From: Candidatus Avacidaminococcus intestinavium
Lineage (GTDB): Bacteria > Bacillota > Negativicutes > Acidaminococcales > Acidaminococcaceae
Assembly: GCA_018714505.1 (NCBI GenBank)
Contig: DVNI01000134.1
Location: 16,752-80,751 of the forward strand
Direction of reading: 5' to 3'
DNA: 64,000 nt
Each line of letters opens with the position of its first letter. Positions within the stretch are counted from its first letter, which is position 1. Under the pieces are notes generated by a model. The model saw nothing but the letters and a program-made list of their open reading frames with translations. It did not search any database and was not told where the DNA came from. The translations under genes were made by a program, and so were the position numbers. Shown in pieces: positions 57,696 through 64,000 of the stretch.

Positions 57696-60137
57696 TTAAA
57701 CAAGTTCTTCTTCGTCATCTTCTACAACAGCCATTGCGACAACTTTATCATCACTATTTAAGTCAATTAATTTCACGCCTTGTGCATTTCTTCCAAATTT
57801 AGAAATACCATCAACAGATAGACGAATAATCAAACCAGCCGCTGTAATAAGAATTATTTCTTGCTCTGGCATTAAGACAATAGAACCTACAACATAACCC
57901 GTTTTTTCAGTAACTTTTAAATTGATTACACCTCTACCGCCACGAGTCTGCATTCGATATTCACTGACTAAAGTTCTTTTTCCCATGCCTTCTTCAGTTG
58001 CAGTTAGAACTTCACCATTCTCAGGAACAGTATCCATAGAAACGACTAAATCATCTTTTCTTAACAAAATTCCTCGAACGCCATGTGCTGTTCTTCCCAT
58101 TGGGCGGACATCATCTTCACTAAAATGAATAGAAAGACCGTTTCTCGTTGCTAAAATAATACTAGAATGACCATCGGTCAATTTAACAGCAATTAAATCT
58201 TCACCCTCATCAAGAGTAATAGCATTTAAACCGATTCTTCTAGTACTATCAAAATCTTTAAGGTTAGTTTTTTTCACCGTTCCTTTATTAGTTGCCATAA
58301 AGAGAAATTGGTTATCAACAAAATCTTTTACTGGAATAATCGCAGTAATTTTTTCATCTTTCTCTAGCGGCAATAGATTAATAATAGAAGAACCTTTAAC
58401 TGTTCTGCTTCCTTCTGGTATTTCATAACCTTTTTGTCTATAAACCCTACCCTTATTGGTAAAGAATAAAATATTAGTATGGGTTGAACTAATAATTAAA
58501 TGCTCTACAAAGTCATCAACTTTTTTACCACTTCCACCTTTTATACCTTTACCACCACGTTTTTGATTGTGGAAAGTATCTAAACTCTGCCTTTTAATAT
58601 AACCTTGATGACTAATCGTGATAATAACTTCTTCTTCAGCAATTAAATCTTCAATATCAATATCACTAGTATCAATAGTTAATTCTGTACGACGTGTATC
58701 ACCAAAACGTCTTTTAATCTCTAAGATATCTTCTTTGATAATATTTAATACTTTATGTTCATCAGCCAAAACGCTTTCCAGCCAATCAATCGTTTCTAAC
58801 ACATCAATATATTCATCATCAATTTTCTTACGCTCTAAACCAGTCAATCTTTGTAAACGCATGTCCAAGATCGCCTGAGCTTGACGTTCTGATAAACTAA
58901 ACTTTGCAATTAAAGAATTTCTTGCTTCTTCTGCATTAGCACTACTTCGAATAGTAGTAATCACTTCATCCAAATGATCTAAGGCAATTTTTAAACCCTC
59001 TAAGATATGAGCACGTTCTTTTGCTTTAACAAGTTCATAACGTGTTCTACGCGTAATAACTTCGATTTGATGCTCTAAATAATATTGTAATACTTGTTTT
59101 AAATTTAACACCATTGGCTTACCATTTACTAAAGCCAACATAATAATACCAAAAGAATCTTGCATCTTAGTATGCTTATACAATTGATTTAAAATAACGT
59201 CCGGCACAACATCACTACGTAATTCTATTACGATGCGCATACCTTTACGATCACTTTCATCTCGTAAATCTGTTATTCCCTCAATCACTTTCTCTTGTAC
59301 AAGATGTGCAATATTTTCTATTAATCGTGCCTTATTAACTTGATAAGGCAGTTCATTGACAATAATTTTATTTTTGTTTTTAGGCATTGGTTCAATATGC
59401 GCTTTAGCTCTAATTTTAACAACACCACGGCCAGTCGTATAAGCACTTATAATACCTGCCGTACCCAAGATTTGTGCTCCAGTAGGAAAATCTGGTCCTT
59501 TAATCACCGTCATTAACTCAGGAATTTCTATCTCAGGATTATCAATCAACATAATCAAACCATCAATAACTTCGCACAGATTATGCGGCGGAATATTAGT
59601 TGCCATACCAACAGCAATACCAGAAGAACCATTAATCAACAAAGCAGGAATTTTTGCAGGTAAAACACTTGGTTCTTTTAATGACTCATCATAGTTTGGA
59701 ACAAAATCAACAGTTTCTTTTTCAATATCTTCCAGCATTTCCTCAGAAATTTTACTCATTCTGACTTCTGTATAACGCATTGCAGCTGCAGAATCACCGT
59801 CAACAGAACCAAAGTTACCATGACCATCGACCATCAGATATCTTGTTGAAAAATCTTGTGCCAACCGGACAATAGCATTGTAAACACTGAAATCACCGTG
59901 CGGATGGTATTTACCTAAAACTTCACCGACGATACGTGCTGATTTTTTGTACGGTTTATTAGAACTCATACCAGCTTCTTGCATCGCATACAAAATTCTA
60001 CGATGCACCGGTTTTAATCCATCACGAACATCAGGTAATGCACGTTGAACAATAACGCTCATCGCATAATCAATATAAGATTTTTTCATCTCGTCTTCGA
60101 TAAAGACAGGTAAAACTCTTCCTTCTTCCAGTTCCAC
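57696..60137 (-). CDS. gyrA: DNA gyrase subunit A
   Basis: [58 protein letters not shown] (GyrA-box like). Confidence 0.98.
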   Translation of the reverse strand: MELEEGRVLPVFIEDEMKKSYIDYAMSVIVQRALPDVRDGLKPVHRRILYAMQEAGMSSNKPYKKSARIVGEVLGKYHPHGDFSVYNAIVRLAQDFSTRYLMVDGHGNFGSVDGDSAAAMRYTEVRMSKISEEMLEDIEKETVDFVPNYDESLKEPSVLPAKIPALLINGSSGIAVGMATNIPPHNLCEVIDGLIMLIDNPEIEIPELMTVIKGPDFPTGAQILGTAGIISAYTTGRGVVKIRAKAHIEPMPKNKNKIIVNELPYQVNKARLIENIAHLVQEKVIEGITDLRDESDRKGMRIVIELRSDVVPDVILNQLYKHTKMQDSFGIIMLALVNGKPMVLNLKQVLQYYLEHQIEVITRRTRYELVKAKERAHILEGLKIALDHLDEVITTIRSSANAEEARNSLIAKFSLSERQAQAILDMRLQRLTGLERKKIDDEYIDVLETIDWLESVLADEHKVLNIIKEDILEIKRRFGDTRRTELTIDTSDIDIEDLIAEEEVIITISHQGYIKRQSLDTFHNQKRGGKGIKGGSGKKVDDFVEHLIISSTHTNILFFTNKGRVYRQKGYEIPEGSRTVKGSSIINLLPLEKDEKITAIIPVKDFVDNQFLFMATNKGTVKKTNLKDFDSTRRIGLNAITLDEGEDLIAVKLTDGHSSIILATRNGLSIHFSEDDVRPMGRTAHGVRGILLRKDDLVVSMDTVPENGEVLTATEEGMGKRTLVSEYRMQTRGGRGVINLKVTEKTGYVVGSIVLMPEQEIILITAAGLIIRLSVDGISKFGRNAQGVKLIDLNSDDKVVAMAVVEDDEEELV

Positions 60138-60155
60138 TATATCACCTATCCTCTA

Positions 60156-60926
60156 CTATTTATTCCAAAACAAATCATAAATTTGCTTGCCTATCAATAA
60201 GCTTGTTACACCTAAATAAAGCGGTCTTACATAACTAGCGCCATGTTTTATCGCCATTCTTGAACCAAAAACAGCACCGAAAATCATTGAGATTCCCATT
60301 GCTAGACCATAAACCCAATATACAGTTCCGCTAATTGCAAAAGAAAGTAAAGCCCCTGCTCCACTCGCAAAGTTTAGAGCTTTTGCATTACCAGCAGCAT
60401 CAACAAAACTATAACCTAAAAATAAAAAGGAAAAAATCAAAAAAGATCCTGTTCCTGGTCCAAAAAAACCATCATAAAAACCCAGACTAAAAACCATAAT
60501 TATAATACCCGTCACAAGAGTAAGACTAAACTTTTTTACATGGGAAATATCGCCCCAATCTTTACGACAATAAGTATAGACAGCCACTAATACCAATAAA
60601 ATAACAATAATATTTTTCATTAATGCCGCGGGCAATAAGTACACAACATAAGCTCCTAAAGCAGAACCTATAAACGATAACGGCATTAATAATAAAACTA
60701 CTTTTTTTTGTATTTTTCCAGCTCGCCAAAAAGAAATAAAACTAGCTAAAGATCCCATTGTAGCAGCCACTTTATTAGTACCCAAAGCAAGGCTCACTGG
60801 CATTCCTGTAGCTAAAAGAGCCGGTGTAGAAATTAGGCCACCGCCTCCCACTGTTGAATCAATAAAAGCTGCAATAAAAGCTGCAACAATCAAAAAAAGC
60901 ATTACCAAGGGATCAAATTGTTCCAT
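60156..60926 (-). CDS. TSUP (TauE/SafE) family membrane protein, full length
   Basis: IDSTVGGGGLISTPALLATGMPVSLALGTNKVAATMGS; FYDGFFGPGTGSFLIFSFLFLGYSFVDAAGNAKALNFASG. Confidence 0.92.
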   Translation of the reverse strand: MEQFDPLVMLFLIVAAFIAAFIDSTVGGGGLISTPALLATGMPVSLALGTNKVAATMGSLASFISFWRAGKIQKKVVLLLMPLSFIGSALGAYVVYLLPAALMKNIIVILLVLVAVYTYCRKDWGDISHVKKFSLTLVTGIIIMVFSLGFYDGFFGPGTGSFLIFSFLFLGYSFVDAAGNAKALNFASGAGALLSFAISGTVYWVYGLAMGISMIFGAVFGSRMAIKHGASYVRPLYLGVTSLLIGKQIYDLFWNK

Positions 60927-60940
60927 CAAATCTCCTTTTA

Positions 60941-61639
60941 TCACTCAATAAAATTAAAATAACAACCAATTAATCCGGTATGCACACTAATATTTACTTT
61001 TGAACTATCCATTTCATTACTAATCGCATAAGGATTATCTTGTAATAATATTTTATTTTCTAAAGGCCATTTCACACCACTGATAGAAACATTGTTGGTT
61101 TCTGCTAGTGGTAAAAGAGAAATTGCTACAGGCTGCTGCTTAAAATCACAAGCTATTTCTTCACCAGGTAACAACATTGTCATAATTTCTTTATGATCAG
61201 CTAAAATAACATTTAAGTTTTTCTCTTTTTTACTAGCTGCTAAGCTATAGATATTAGCATATAAATGATCAAAACGTCCTCCCCAGACGCCTGTTATGAT
61301 TACTTGGCTGTTATGAGGAATATCATTTAATAAAAGCTGTAAATCAGTATTATCTTTTTTTCTAGCAAAAGCATGTACAGCAATTGTTCCTTCTTGTAGC
61401 AACTCTTGTAAGCTACTCGAACAACTATCAAAATCACCATATACACGCTTAGGCTTTTTCTTAAGATCTAGACAATAATCAAGACCAGCATCAGCACACC
61501 ATATTTCTTCATAGTTAGTAGCTTGCTTGAGCCATTTAGCATCAGGTTTTCTACCACCGGCAATAACAAAAAACTTTTTTACCTTAGTAGAATTAATCAA
61601 TAAGCTCATTTGAGAAAATTGAACAAAGCTTTTATCCAT
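60941..61639 (-). CDS. thiN: Thiamine diphosphokinase
   Basis: CADAGLDYCL; RVYGDFDSC; KDNTDLQLLL; ITGVWGGRFDHLYANI. Confidence 0.92.
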   Translation of the reverse strand: MDKSFVQFSQMSLLINSTKVKKFFVIAGGRKPDAKWLKQATNYEEIWCADAGLDYCLDLKKKPKRVYGDFDSCSSSLQELLQEGTIAVHAFARKKDNTDLQLLLNDIPHNSQVIITGVWGGRFDHLYANIYSLAASKKEKNLNVILADHKEIMTMLLPGEEIACDFKQQPVAISLLPLAETNNVSISGVKWPLENKILLQDNPYAISNEMDSSKVNISVHTGLIGCYFNFIE

Positions 61640-61640
61640 C

Positions 61641-61949
61641 TTACTTATCCTTTTTCTTCACTGGAGCTGGTTTGATTACAATTTGCTCCTTTTCCTTGTA
61701 CACTTTCCACTCAGCATTACCATTACCATTTTTAAGCCATTCCATACTTAATTCTAGCAAATATCTATTTAATTTATCTACAATTTCTGCTGGTAAAAAG
61801 ACTTCTTTAGGCAAACTATCCTTATTTTTAAGGTTTTTATTTACACCACTATTTTGTTCATCTTTTTGATACACAGAGTTTTCAAAAGAACTTTCTTCTT
61901 TGAATCCTTTTAACATTTCTGCATCAGAAAGATTCTTTTTAATCTTCAT
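61641..61949 (-). CDS. Small hypothetical protein
   Basis: 102-aa Lys/Glu-rich ORF packed between gyrB and thiN. Confidence 0.6.
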   Translation of the reverse strand: MKIKKNLSDAEMLKGFKEESSFENSVYQKDEQNSGVNKNLKNKDSLPKEVFLPAEIVDKLNRYLLELSMEWLKNGNGNAEWKVYKEKEQIVIKPAPVKKKDK

Positions 61950-61962
61950 TTAAACTCCTTCT

Positions 61963-63900
<1,938 letters not shown>

Positions 63901-63901
63901 T

Positions 63902-64000
63902 TATCTTTTATATACAGAATTTATCCTAAAATCATCTTTAATCCGTTTTTTTAACGTAGTATGTGAAATACCAGATAAATAAATTATCTCATCAGTAACA
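63902..64000 (-). CDS. C-terminal end of a RemB/YaaB (DUF370)-like protein (truncated by window)
   Basis: Minus strand reads ...VTDEIIYLSGISHTTLKKRIKDDFRINSVYKR*, immediately upstream of gyrB as in other Firmicutes. Confidence 0.6.

Overview
This is a chromosomal window of low to moderate GC. Gene content points to a Negativicutes-like (diderm Firmicutes) bacterium: an ODC-fold lysine/ornithine decarboxylase, T-box and glycine riboswitches, and clostridial-type gene orders. The right half is the conserved origin-proximal neighbourhood: 3' end of a RemB/YaaB-like gene, gyrB, thiN, gyrA, then rpsF-ssb-rpsR-DUF2232-gdpP-rplI-dnaB-purB-purA. The rest is mostly housekeeping and metabolic genes. 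I see no prophage, transposon, CRISPR array or defence island. The observations most worth following up are: (1) a candidate Fur-controlled stand-alone small RNA at about 31976-32105 on the minus strand, with a good promoter, a Fur-box-like spacer, a 7-bp closing stem and a strong terminator, and no ORF; (2) a glycine-cleavage operon under a glycine riboswitch that also carries LipM-like octanoyltransferase, Lpd and two overlapping radical-SAM genes resembling the LipS1/LipS2 non-LipA lipoyl synthase; (3) a dense DnaA-box cluster with a 15-bp perfect inverted repeat at 53169-53364, about 10 kb from gyrB and not next to dnaA within the window; (4) a heme/siderophore ABC operon whose leader has a strong promoter, a duplicated palindrome and an intrinsic terminator; (5) an AcoR-type AAA+ regulator lacking the GAFTGA motif; (6) an ilv operon with a Leu-type T-box and the small-subunit gene first. 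All calls come from reading the sequence and ORF translations; no database search was run.
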